A stretch of 13,725 nucleotides of DNA from CAIZGX01 sp044371535 (GCA_044371535.1 JBILTL010000051.1:1-13725); one strand, 5' to 3'; shown: positions 1 to 8,412, counted from the stretch's first letter. Notes: a model not told the origin generated them from the letters alone. Program-made: numbers and translations.

Positions 1-1
1 C

Positions 2-1693
2 AAACCCTTTTTTGATTTATATGAGGTAAATCAATGTGAACTGAAATTATCGGAGATTGATTCGGATAAAAAAGGGATAAAATTGTTAATGAGTTCTGAA
101 TTTCATGACGGACCTATTGCAATTGGCGATAAAGGAAGAATATTGTTTTTTACATGTAATCAGAATTTCGATAATTATTCCGGAAAATTGGGAATATTCT
201 ATTCGATTAAGAGTGATAAAGGTTGGAGCAGACCATTGGCCTTCCCGGTCAATAGTTCAGAGTACAATGTGAGCCATCCATTTTATTCTGACTTAGAAGG
301 GAAATTGTATTTTGTTTCAGATATGCCTGGAGGAAAGGGAGGGATGGATATTTATTCAATGAGCCACAAGTTTGAAGATTGGTTTGGGCTTACAAATATT
401 CAATTTGCGAACTCTACTTCAAATGAGACTTTCCCTATACTTCATGAATCAAGTTTATATTTCACCTCAGATAAAAATAAGATAAACAAAGGTTTGGATA
501 TCTTTTATATTGAAAAAGACTCAATTACCCCCAAGGAGATTAGTTTTAATTCAGACAAAGATGATTTATCTATTTATTTTGACAACAATAATCACGGTTA
601 TTTTTCAAGTCGCCGTGGTTCAAATGGTTTGAATGACGATGTTTATGAGTTTAATATCATAAAGAAAGTAATTGAGAACAATTCAAACCCTTTAATTGCC
701 ATTGAGGAGGATTCAATAATTGACAACGGGATTAATGAGTTTATTGGCCAGTTGGAACTCTTGAAAAAGAGATTGGTGGAATTTGAAAATAAGTTAGCCA
801 GTTCTGAGGCAGCGATGCTTTCTTATGATTTTATTAACTTGATGCGCAAGGCCTCGAAAAACATTGGCTTGGAAATCGAAAGTTGTTATTCTTTAGATAA
901 ATCGAGATTAGTAGCCGAGATTCAAAGAATTTCAAATGAAATTACTGCTTTGGATGACCTTTTGAATGAGGAGTTAAGAAAAATATCAGCTACCGCGAAA
1001 AATCAAGAAAATGTTAAGGTTGTTGATAATTCAGAAAGTGTTAACTTACTCATCGATAAAACCAAAATTGAGAATATTCTGTTTGAAACGGCTAAATGGG
1101 AGATCCCGGAGGCTCATCGAAAAGAGTTATCTGCTATTGTAGCATTATTGAAAACTAATGCAATGCTAACAATTACAGTTTCCGGTCACACAGATAATGT
1201 GGGAGGTGCTGAGTATAACATGACTTTATCAAAAAACCGTGCTGAATCAGTCAAACGTTTTCTTGTAAATCAGGGAATTGAAAGCAAAAGAATCAAGGTA
1301 AAGTACTTTGGGTTGACCATGCCTATTGAATCTAACGACACGGAATCTGGTCGTTTGAAAAACAGACGAGTGGAGATGAATGTAGAATCCAGAATAGATC
1401 TTTATAGCCAAATTGTTAATGAAAGTATAGACGAAAATACTGTACATTATAAAATTCAATTTTTAAGTTCAACCAAGCCAATACAAGCAGGTTCGAACGA
1501 ATTTAAGGGACTGTCAAATATTATTGAAGTTCAAGCCAATAGTGCTTACAAATACTATGTGGGGCTTACGAAAAATATTGATGTTGCAAAGAATAATCAG
1601 AAAATTCTTAGAGAAATAGGTTTTGAAGGCGCATTTATAGCAGCCTTCCGAGGTTCACAACGAATTTCAATGGAGGAAGCGAATAGGAAGTAG
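2..1693 (+). CDS. OmpA-family envelope protein with PD40 propeller repeats and SPOR-like C-terminus (5' partial)
   Basis: The frame is open to the left edge and 563 codons are visible. The TTG at 83 and ATG at 89 are internal, because the upstream residues (FFDLYEVN...) already read as part of the propeller. Residues below are numbered from base 2. Residues 37-217 carry PD40/WD40-like blades with G-x-x-x-YF-SD and G-G-x-D-I-Y patterns near 91-118, 143-169 and 198-217. A charged, probably coiled-coil stretch follows at about 246-329. An OmpA domain occupies about 352-462, with the peptidoglycan-binding signature GHTDNVG (395-401) and NRRVE (454-458). A SPOR-like domain (about 479-557; YKIQF..., FKGL, Y-Y-VG, helix, GAFIAAF) resembles the C-termini of Bacteroidota cell-wall amidases. 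By family it should be a periplasmic or outer-membrane-associated protein bound to peptidoglycan. PorE of the T9SS shares the PD40 and OmpA parts but has a carboxypeptidase-regulatory domain rather than this tail, so orthology to PorE is not claimed. The next gene, a T9SS cargo, starts 20 bases downstream. Confidence 0.88.
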   Translation, partial: KPFFDLYEVNQCELKLSEIDSDKKGIKLLMSSEFHDGPIAIGDKGRILFFTCNQNFDNYSGKLGIFYSIKSDKGWSRPLAFPVNSSEYNVSHPFYSDLEGKLYFVSDMPGGKGGMDIYSMSHKFEDWFGLTNIQFANSTSNETFPILHESSLYFTSDKNKINKGLDIFYIEKDSITPKEISFNSDKDDLSIYFDNNNHGYFSSRRGSNGLNDDVYEFNIIKKVIENNSNPLIAIEEDSIIDNGINEFIGQLELLKKRLVEFENKLASSEAAMLSYDFINLMRKASKNIGLEIESCYSLDKSRLVAEIQRISNEITALDDLLNEELRKISATAKNQENVKVVDNSESVNLLIDKTKIENILFETAKWEIPEAHRKELSAIVALLKTNAMLTITVSGHTDNVGGAEYNMTLSKNRAESVKRFLVNQGIESKRIKVKYFGLTMPIESNDTESGRLKNRRVEMNVESRIDLYSQIVNESIDENTVHYKIQFLSSTKPIQAGSNEFKGLSNIIEVQANSAYKYYVGLTKNIDVAKNNQKILREIGFEGAFIAAFRGSQRISMEEANRK

Positions 1694-1700
1694 TTATTAT

Positions 1701-1708
1701 TAACTTTG
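1701..1708 (+). promoter_or_regulatory. Possible -7 element (TAACTTTG) for the cargo gene
   Basis: TAACTTTG matches the Bacteroidota -7 consensus TAnnTTTG exactly and lies five bases before the ATG at 1714. I see no TTG at the usual -33 spacing. If used, transcription would start at or next to the ATG, giving an almost leaderless mRNA. A chance match in AT-rich DNA is possible. Confidence 0.3.
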
Positions 1709-1713
1709 CTTCT

Positions 1714-4398
1714 ATGAGAAGTAGCAGCATATTCGTTTTATCATTATTATTTTTTATTTCATTCATATGTCAGCGGGGTAATGCTCAATGCAACAATGCC
1801 CCAGTTGTTACAATTTCGTATGATCCGATTCTATGTGTAGGCGGAACAACCAATGTATTTGTTGAAGCTTTTGGCGGAACCGAACCGTATACAGGAACAG
1901 GTATTTTTGAAGAGTATGCTGGAACTCATTTGTATTATGTAGTAGACGCAAATGGTTGTCAAGGAAATGTAATTTCAACATTTGACAGTTTCAACGATTG
2001 GCAACAAGTTTCGAGCGAATATTCCTCTTTGGTATTAGAAAATTTTGATTTTCTTCCCGAATATCAGGCATTGGGTCAAAGTGTTTCCAACACTGTTGGT
2101 GAAACCGTTTGGACCGCAACAGCTTTGGGAGGAGAATCTGATTTGTTGTTTTCTGGATACGGAGATTTGTCTACCAATAGTGCACTTTCAGATTTATCAA
2201 TTTCTTTTAGTGATCCTGTTTATGGTTTTGGCGGGAATTTTTTTAACTCTAACGGTGATGGTTATTTTATTCCTGGCGTTATAGAGATTTCCTTATCAAA
2301 CGGAATATTAATAAGTGATACTGTTTCAAGCTTAAATCAATGGTTAGGCTATTACAGCAATTCATCACCAATTTTATCGATTGTTATTCGGGCACAAGAC
2401 CAAAATTTTGCTGAAGGCATTGTATATTGGCCAACAATAGACAATCTTTATTTGGCTTTTGGAACAGAAATTTCTGTTCCGAGTGTTACAATAGCTGACG
2501 GAGAAATCGAGCAATTGAATTACTTTGCTGACACAGACGGAGATGGATTTGGTAGTCTGAGCTCACAACAATTTTGTATGCCGGATGAAGGATACGTAAT
2601 GAATAATTTAGATTGTGATGATGGGAACCCAGCCATTGCTCCAAATGCACAGGAAATATGCAATGGAATAGATGATAATTGCAATTTGGAGATTGATGAA
2701 TATCTTTCAGGAGAAGATCCAAATGAATTCCCAAATAACTTTTGGAAAATCTATGCTTTCAATGGAAGCGATTTCAATGAATTTCGAGGATTTGCTGACT
2801 TAGGCGTTTTATTGGATGTAAGTACAGAGAATTATTTTTCTCAAGATGGTAGCCCTTCAGAAATTTTGGATTTTCAAGGGTGTAATGTGGATTGGGATTT
2901 TCACAGTTATAAGATAAGAAGACAAGGTTTTTCAACTGGGAATTATAATTTCGTGTTAAACAATTGGGATGATGACGTTTTTATTGAAGTTGATGGAAAC
3001 GAATTGTTTGGCACTTCATGCTGTGGTTCAATATTTGGCTCGCAGATAATATATAATTTGTCATTGAATGAAAACTCAACGATTGAAGTAAAGGTTAAGG
3101 AATATTCTGGGGCTTCTCAGGTGGATTTTCTATTAGAAGAAACAATCAATGGTTGTACTGATTCAGATGCATGCAACTACAATCCTATGGCTAATTATAA
3201 TAATGGAACGTGCGAATTTACCACGGTGTATTACCCAGATTTTGATAATGATGGTTTTGGTACGGTAGATACTTCTTTATCAATTATTGGAGAGTGTGAA
3301 AACACGCCGGCTGGTTACACTCAAATTTCAGGAGATTGTAACGACTTTAATTGGAATATTAATCCGCAAAATGAAAATTGTAATTACGGTTGTGTTTCAA
3401 GTTATGCATGTAATTTCAACCCGGCGGCAAATACAGATGATGGAACATGTATAATGACTAGTTCAACTGGTTTTATTGGAGACTATGCTGTAGGGAATTG
3501 GGAGATTTATTATTCTTCGGAATTTCCGGGTTCAGAGATTGAATTTACTGAGGATACTTTGAAAATCACTAGTTCAAACCTAGATATTGGAGAGATTCCC
3601 TCAACTTATGTGAATCTATTATTAGAAGTTAGCGGTGTTTATTCATTTGACTATAGTTACTTGACGCAAGACGATGCGGCTGAATATGATTTAGGAGTAT
3701 ACTCTATTAATGGCATTAATGTAGCACTTACAAATTATGATGTGATTTCTGAATCGGGAACAGTTTCAATCTTCGCTTATGCAGGATCTACCCTAGGTTT
3801 TGGAATTACACAATTAGATGATTGCTGCGGAGCTGCGGAGTTAGTGATTACCAGTTTTAGTTACCCGGAAAATTGTATTTCAGGATGCACGGATATAACA
3901 GCTTGTAACTATTCTGATATTGCGAATTTTGATGATGGCACATGCAATTATTCAATAAATCAGTATTTTTTTGATTTTGATTTAGATGGTTTTGGAAATC
4001 AAGACAGCTCAATTTTTGTTTGTGATTTCCCTCCATCTGGTTTTGTTAATAATAACCTGGATTGTAATGATTTAGATATAAGCATTTTCCCCGGGGCTGA
4101 GGAAATTGGAAATAATGGAATTGACGAAAATTGTGATGGACAAATTGATAATTTTATTTCTGAAAATTCCAAAGCGGATTTTTTAATGTACCCTGTTCCA
4201 TCCGCCGATCATTTAATAATTGAAGTTTCTGATATTCTTAAAGGAAATGAATATTTTGTTTTTGATTCAACGGGCAGAATACTTATAAGAGGTCGTATTG
4301 AGTCATCAATTACTAACATTGGACTTTTCGATATAGAAAATGGTTGTTATTATATCAAAATAAATGATAGTGTGCATGGATTTGTAGTGAAGAAATGA
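1714..4398 (+). CDS. Secreted multidomain T9SS cargo with MopE-type and Cys-rich repeats, type A sorting domain
   Basis: This 894-residue protein has an N-terminal signal peptide (hydrophobic 5-19, probable cleavage near NAQ, 23-25). Three DxDxDGFG modules begin at 273, 509 and 754. The first and third continue into the MopE-like putative metal-binding pattern (DCDD or DCND, then GIDDNC or GIDENC). Three copies of a C-T-D-x-x-ACNY-x-x-x-AN-x-DDGTC-like repeat lie at 480-500, 560-579 and 725-744; the second is degenerate. Between these are beta-rich segments at about 105-250, 341-475 (PA14-like in feel) and 582-716 (jelly-roll-like); the last two each contain a CCG motif. The C-terminus (about 820-894: YPVPS, GRILIRG, GCYYIKI, final VKK) is a T9SS type A sorting domain. 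The expected route is Sec export, then outer-membrane translocation and surface anchoring or release. An adhesin or glycan-binding role is inferred; no catalytic domain is recognised. It follows the OmpA-like gene by 20 bases and converges on glmS with a 25-base gap. Confidence 0.87.
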   Translation: MRSSSIFVLSLLFFISFICQRGNAQCNNAPVVTISYDPILCVGGTTNVFVEAFGGTEPYTGTGIFEEYAGTHLYYVVDANGCQGNVISTFDSFNDWQQVSSEYSSLVLENFDFLPEYQALGQSVSNTVGETVWTATALGGESDLLFSGYGDLSTNSALSDLSISFSDPVYGFGGNFFNSNGDGYFIPGVIEISLSNGILISDTVSSLNQWLGYYSNSSPILSIVIRAQDQNFAEGIVYWPTIDNLYLAFGTEISVPSVTIADGEIEQLNYFADTDGDGFGSLSSQQFCMPDEGYVMNNLDCDDGNPAIAPNAQEICNGIDDNCNLEIDEYLSGEDPNEFPNNFWKIYAFNGSDFNEFRGFADLGVLLDVSTENYFSQDGSPSEILDFQGCNVDWDFHSYKIRRQGFSTGNYNFVLNNWDDDVFIEVDGNELFGTSCCGSIFGSQIIYNLSLNENSTIEVKVKEYSGASQVDFLLEETINGCTDSDACNYNPMANYNNGTCEFTTVYYPDFDNDGFGTVDTSLSIIGECENTPAGYTQISGDCNDFNWNINPQNENCNYGCVSSYACNFNPAANTDDGTCIMTSSTGFIGDYAVGNWEIYYSSEFPGSEIEFTEDTLKITSSNLDIGEIPSTYVNLLLEVSGVYSFDYSYLTQDDAAEYDLGVYSINGINVALTNYDVISESGTVSIFAYAGSTLGFGITQLDDCCGAAELVITSFSYPENCISGCTDITACNYSDIANFDDGTCNYSINQYFFDFDLDGFGNQDSSIFVCDFPPSGFVNNNLDCNDLDISIFPGAEEIGNNGIDENCDGQIDNFISENSKADFLMYPVPSADHLIIEVSDILKGNEYFVFDSTGRILIRGRIESSITNIGLFDIENGCYYIKINDSVHGFVVKK
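2521..4152 (+). repeat. Protein-level repeats: three DxDxDGFG modules and three ACNY...DDGTC modules
   Basis: The DxDxDGFG modules lie at 2521-2700, 3229-3381 and 3964-4152. The Cys-rich modules lie at about 3151-3213, 3391-3450 and 3886-3945. Copies 1 and 3 of the Asp-rich module have the full MopE-like form; copy 2 stops before the GID-x-NC half and runs straight into the degenerate second Cys-rich copy. The nucleotide sequences differ, so these are old protein repeats rather than recent DNA duplications. The D-x-D-x-D-G spacing suggests calcium binding, which is an inference. Confidence 0.8.
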
Positions 4399-4423
4399 CT
4401 TTAGAAAAACTTCATTATTCCAT

Positions 4424-6268
4424 CTACTCCACCGTCACACTCTTCGCCAAATTCCTAGGCTGGTCAACGTTACATCCGCGCATGATAGCAACGTGGTACG
4501 AGAACAGCTGCAACGGAACAACAGAAACAATCGGAACAAGACTATCGTCAGTTCTTGGAATTTCAATCACGTGATCGGCCATACCTTTCACAGTTTTATC
4601 TCCTTCAGTAACGATTGCAATGATTTGTCCTTTGCGCGCTTTTACTTCCTGAATGTTACTTACCACCTTCTCGTATGAAGCACCTTCAGTTGCAATGACA
4701 ATCACAGGCATGTTTTCGTCGATTAACGCAATAGGACCGTGCTTCATTTCAGCTGCCGGATATCCCTCAGCATGAATGTAAGAAATCTCTTTTAGCTTTA
4801 AAGCGCCCTCTAGGGCCACTGGGAAGCTGTATCCTCTTCCAAGGTACAGAGCGTTAGAACAATGCTGATAAAGGGCCGCTATGGACTCTGTAATAGCATT
4901 TGTCTTTAACACTTGTTCAACCTTTAACGGAAGAGATCCCAATTCTGCCATTAAGCGTGTGGTTCTTTCATTTGAAATAGCGCCGCGCTTTTGCGCCACA
5001 GCTAAGGCAATTTGATAAAGAACAACAACCTGAGCCGTGAAAGCTTTGGTAGATGCCACACCAATTTCTGGTCCGGCGTGCGTATAAGCTCCGCAATGTG
5101 TAGCGCGAGAAATAGAACTTCCTACAACATTGCACACCCCGAAAATTAACGCGCCGCGTTCCTTCGCTAATTCAATAGCCGCAAGTGTGTCTGCTGTTTC
5201 TCCAGATTGAGAAATAGCAATTACGATATCCGTTGGATAGATGATCGGATTTCTATATCTAAACTCACTCGCGTATTCCACTTCAACAGGAATGCGGGCG
5301 AAATCTTCAAATAAATATTCAGCGACAAGTCCTGCGTGCCAAGAGGTTCCGCAAGCAACAATTAAAATTCGTTGTGCTGTTTTCCAGCGCTCTTCATGCT
5401 CATCAATTCCGCTCATTTTTATGAGTCCGGTTTTTAGATTTACACGTCCGCGTATAGAATCTTCAATGCTTCTTGGTTGTTCGTGTATTTCCTTCAACAT
5501 GAAAGAATCATAACCACCCTTTTCAATAGCTTCAAGCTTTAACTCTAACGCTTGAATGTAAGGCGCTTGACTTTGATTGTCGATATTAACGATAGTTAAA
5601 CCGGTTTTACGATCGACACGAGCAACTTCTTCGTCGTTCAAGTAAACCACATTCTTGGTATACTCGATGATGGGTGTGGCGTCACTAGCGATATAAAAAT
5701 CATCGTTAGCACCAATTCCAATGACAAGTGGACTCGATTTTCTTGCGAGAATTAATTGGTCTGGATTTGATTTTTCCATCACAACAATCGCATATGCGCC
5801 ATGGACATTACAAAGCGCAAGACGAACTGCTTCGAAAAGACTTGCGTTTTCCGCGTTACGAATGTCTTCAATTAGGTGAACCAAAACCTCAGTATCTGTA
5901 TCGCTTAAAAAGACATGTCCACGATTCATTAGCTCTTGCTTAATAGAGGCGTAGTTCTCAATAATTCCATTGTGAATGAGAGCGATTGAACCGTCACCAC
6001 TGCAATGCGGATGAGCGTTTACATCGTTCGGAACACCATGAGTTGCCCAACGTGTGTGGCCAATTCCAATATGTGAAAGAGGTTTCGTTGGTCCCACAGC
6101 GTTTTCAAGGTCAACAACTTTTCCTTTACACTTTCTAACGACGATTTCCCCGTTTTCAATGTAAGCCATACCAGCACTATCGTATCCGCGATATTCTAAA
6201 CGGCTAAGACCTTTAATTACTTTTTCGTAAACCGGTTCATTGCCTAAATAACCAACAATTCCGCACAT
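4424..6268 (-). CDS. glmS: Glutamine--fructose-6-phosphate aminotransferase (isomerizing)
   Basis: GlmS converts fructose-6-phosphate and glutamine to glucosamine-6-phosphate, the entry step to UDP-GlcNAc for peptidoglycan and lipopolysaccharide. The 614 residues match the usual length. The N-terminal class II amidotransferase domain has the nucleophile Cys2 (MCGIVGYLG), HTRWATHG at 71-78 and HNGIIEN at 99-105. Two SIS domains follow, with CGTSWHAG (306-313), SQSGETADTL (353-362), STKAFTAQ (406-413) and the ALEGALKLKEISYIHAE block (485-501). Residues equivalent to E. coli Glu488, His504 and Lys603 are Glu494, His510 and Lys609, and the canonical NLAKSVTVE end is intact. The ATG is fixed by the need for Cys at position 2. 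It is the last gene of a three-gene operon, starting 11 bases after the DUF4270 stop. No glmS ribozyme is expected or seen, since the leader is only 11 bases. No terminator is evident in the 25-base convergent gap downstream. Confidence 0.98.
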   Translation of the reverse strand: MCGIVGYLGNEPVYEKVIKGLSRLEYRGYDSAGMAYIENGEIVVRKCKGKVVDLENAVGPTKPLSHIGIGHTRWATHGVPNDVNAHPHCSGDGSIALIHNGIIENYASIKQELMNRGHVFLSDTDTEVLVHLIEDIRNAENASLFEAVRLALCNVHGAYAIVVMEKSNPDQLILARKSSPLVIGIGANDDFYIASDATPIIEYTKNVVYLNDEEVARVDRKTGLTIVNIDNQSQAPYIQALELKLEAIEKGGYDSFMLKEIHEQPRSIEDSIRGRVNLKTGLIKMSGIDEHEERWKTAQRILIVACGTSWHAGLVAEYLFEDFARIPVEVEYASEFRYRNPIIYPTDIVIAISQSGETADTLAAIELAKERGALIFGVCNVVGSSISRATHCGAYTHAGPEIGVASTKAFTAQVVVLYQIALAVAQKRGAISNERTTRLMAELGSLPLKVEQVLKTNAITESIAALYQHCSNALYLGRGYSFPVALEGALKLKEISYIHAEGYPAAEMKHGPIALIDENMPVIVIATEGASYEKVVSNIQEVKARKGQIIAIVTEGDKTVKGMADHVIEIPRTDDSLVPIVSVVPLQLFSYHVAIMRGCNVDQPRNLAKSVTVE

Positions 6269-6279
6269 TAAGAAATTTA

Positions 6280-7581
6280 TTAATTTGAATATGTAATAAT
6301 CAAGCGGGTGTTTTCGCTTGCTACGTTTGAAAATTCAGGACCGTGCAGAACGGTTCTATTCACAGAAACTCCCGCAGCGCCAGAAACAATGAAAAGCGGT
6401 ACGTTTTCTAATTCTCCGGAAATAACTTTTTGAACGTATTGTGTAATGTTCAAGCGGTATCTTTTGTTAGTCTCTTCAACCCCACCGCCAATGTTGCCAC
6501 TGAATTGATCAGGAAGCGCAACCAGAGTTCCTTCACTGTTTTGATAGAAAACAAAAATTTGAGAAGCCGGTGGGTACTTCGAATCTGGTTCATAAGGAAC
6601 AACAAGCTCTGCTTTGTTGATGATTCTACCTTCACTCATTTGAAGATCTAACAAGTGCGGTAGTTCTAATTTCACTTTGGTTCCAGCTCCAGCCTGCAAA
6701 TACAACATACCCTGATTAGCAAGCGTGTCAACGTTTGCAAGATTTTGTAATTCGGGTTGCGAAGCAAATTGATAGAAATGTTGAAGGTGTGAATACCTTC
6801 CACAATCCGATGTCACAGGAAATTCGTAAAACGTTGTGTCTGCCGCCCCACCATTGTCATAGCGATAGTAGACGGTGATTTTACTGTTTATGTTGGTGAG
6901 ATCAAGCGCTACAACACCCAATGGGTAAGATCCAGCCTCTACTTTCAAACCTTTGAAGTAAGATTGAAAGTTAGCATCTGAATCAAGGGCTGAAGTATCT
7001 GTTGGATGAAGCAACCTTGTTCCTAAACTGTTCTTGAGCGGTAAACGCAACTGAGGCGCAAGAGAGTCTTCCGTTCCGAATAAATAAGTTTTCGGTCTGA
7101 ATTGAAACATTTGCGAGGGATTTGCAAGTAAATTTTCATTCAACACAGGCGCATTGTAAGCACTGTTAAAACCAGATGATTTCGGTAAATCGGCGCTCAA
7201 TTCTTTCACAGATAGATATCCTTCACCAAGCGATCCGTATGAGTAGCCGGTATATGCTACAGAAAATATAACAGAGTCAATTTCGAAGGTTTCTGGAAAA
7301 TTAGGATTAGCCCCCGAAAGAGCGAATTGTGTTGAGAAACTAGCGAGTGTTCTTCCAAAAGTTTCATCGTTGTATGACCCAAGTAAACATGCCGATAATT
7401 CATCGGTAGACAAGGTATCCTCACGAACGATATAACTTACAATACTTGCTGTATCTGTTTGATTCGCATACAACACATCTTCTTCGGGAAGAAGTCCATC
7501 TGCCTGCAGGTCTGTTGGTTTTTTACATGAACCAAACAATAACGAGGTTAGAGCAAAAAGGAAGAAGAGAGTTTTCCTCAT
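6280..7581 (-). CDS. DUF4270 family lipoprotein
   Basis: The 433-residue protein has a lipoprotein signal peptide: MRK, a hydrophobic stretch at 5-16, and lipobox FGSC with the acylated Cys at 19, followed by KK. It should therefore be membrane-anchored, probably in the outer membrane. Family membership in DUF4270 is called from the LLGSYNDETFG block at 66-76, the GAGTKVKLELPHL block at 298-310 and the NRTVLHGPEF block near the C-terminus (408-417). The mature protein looks beta-rich with no catalytic motif I recognise. The function is unknown in the family. It sits between the starch-synthase-like gene (3-base gap) and glmS (11-base gap), an arrangement I recall in many Bacteroidota genomes. 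The context suggests a link to envelope polysaccharide or amino-sugar metabolism, which is inference. Start ATG at 7581; no Shine-Dalgarno sequence. Confidence 0.88.
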   Translation of the reverse strand: MRKTLFFLFALTSLLFGSCKKPTDLQADGLLPEEDVLYANQTDTASIVSYIVREDTLSTDELSACLLGSYNDETFGRTLASFSTQFALSGANPNFPETFEIDSVIFSVAYTGYSYGSLGEGYLSVKELSADLPKSSGFNSAYNAPVLNENLLANPSQMFQFRPKTYLFGTEDSLAPQLRLPLKNSLGTRLLHPTDTSALDSDANFQSYFKGLKVEAGSYPLGVVALDLTNINSKITVYYRYDNGGAADTTFYEFPVTSDCGRYSHLQHFYQFASQPELQNLANVDTLANQGMLYLQAGAGTKVKLELPHLLDLQMSEGRIINKAELVVPYEPDSKYPPASQIFVFYQNSEGTLVALPDQFSGNIGGGVEETNKRYRLNITQYVQKVISGELENVPLFIVSGAAGVSVNRTVLHGPEFSNVASENTRLIITYSN

Positions 7582-7584
7582 GTT

Positions 7585-8412
7585 TTAGTCTATCAAAATT
7601 GGTTTTGCCGCGTGAACCGTATCGAAGAATTCATCAATTGCTCCGTGAAAGTCTGCGCATTCATATGCCTTAAGCACAGGAACACTGAGGTTATTCACTT
7701 CCTCCATAAGCTTAGAGTTGATGTCAGCGTCGTGAATAACAACACCATCTGCATGAGCAAGAGCAACCTTCATAAGGTTTACATAGTTCGATGTAGAAAG
7801 ATCTCCAAGATATTGTTGACCCACCTGATCGAATCGGATTTTTTTTGAGAGGCCCTTATCTATCGAACCCACAAAATCGTCTTTATACAATGAGATAACA
7901 ATTTTGCTATCAGTGAAGTGTGGATCGCTGGAAAATACATGTTTAACGTATATCGGCATTAGTGCGGAAAACCAACCGTGACAATGCACGATATCTGGCG
8001 CCCAACCTAATTTTTTAACGGTTTCTAATACGCCTTTCGAAAAGAATATCATCCTCTCTCCGTTATCGGAAAATGCTTTACCCGACTCATCATGCAGGTA
8101 TGCTTTACGATGAAAAAACTCTTCGTTATCGATAAAGTAAACCTGTAAACGAATTTGAGGAATACTTGCAACTTTAATAATTAGTGGATGATCAGTATCG
8201 TCTACAATCAAATTCATTCCAGAAAGACGAATCACTTCATGCAGTTGATGTCTGCGTTCGTTAATCTTTCCAAAACGAGGCATAAATATGCGTGTTTCCT
8301 TGCCCCTTTCGTGCATTGCCTGTGGTATTTGACGAAGATTGTTTGCTAGTATCGATTCTGGAGTGAAAGGAAAAATTTCTGGACTTACAAAAAGAACTTT
8401 TGTTTTTTGCAT
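7585..8412 (-). CDS. Short glycogen/starch synthase-like protein (GT5 N-terminal domain only, probably not a canonical synthase)
   Basis: The 275-residue protein resembles only the N-terminal half of GT5 glycogen synthases, which normally run to about 480 residues with a C-terminal GT1 domain. It opens with KVLFVSPEIFPF and keeps a Rossmann-like order, including APDIVHCHGWFSAL (138-150). The family KxGGL nucleotide-sugar motif, expected near 17-21, is replaced by TPESILANNL. The usual HDW is HGW, and the usual TVHN is ISLYKDD (173-179). The conserved block NERRHQLHEVIRLSG (51-65) is typical, as I recall, of a short Bacteroidota paralogue that is often automatically annotated as glycogen synthase. 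True ADP-glucose glucosyltransferase activity looks unlikely; a regulatory, partner-dependent or different glycosyl role is possible. It is the first gene of the operon with the DUF4270 gene and glmS, and diverges from panC. A good -7 element lies 32 bases upstream. Confidence 0.8.
   Translation of the reverse strand: MQKTKVLFVSPEIFPFTPESILANNLRQIPQAMHERGKETRIFMPRFGKINERRHQLHEVIRLSGMNLIVDDTDHPLIIKVASIPQIRLQVYFIDNEEFFHRKAYLHDESGKAFSDNGERMIFFSKGVLETVKKLGWAPDIVHCHGWFSALMPIYVKHVFSSDPHFTDSKIVISLYKDDFVGSIDKGLSKKIRFDQVGQQYLGDLSTSNYVNLMKVALAHADGVVIHDADINSKLMEEVNNLSVPVLKAYECADFHGAIDEFFDTVHAAKPILID

Noticed and set aside
83..91. TTG at 83 or ATG at 89 as the start of the OmpA-family protein
   Set aside because: The frame continues without stop to base 2, the upstream residues fit the PD40 domain, and there is no signal peptide after either codon. 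The true start is outside the window.
2..4398. Recent horizontal transfer of the OmpA/cargo pair based on AT-rich sequence
   Set aside because: By eye this part looks somewhat AT-richer than the housekeeping genes, but sampled lines overlap in composition and there is no integrase, repeat or tRNA boundary.
4399..4423. Bidirectional terminator between the cargo gene and glmS
   Set aside because: The 25 bases contain no inverted repeat able to form a stable stem.
4424..6279. glmS ribozyme or riboswitch upstream of glmS
   Set aside because: Only 11 bases separate the DUF4270 stop from the glmS start. The glmS ribozyme is a Firmicutes-type element needing well over 100 bases of leader.
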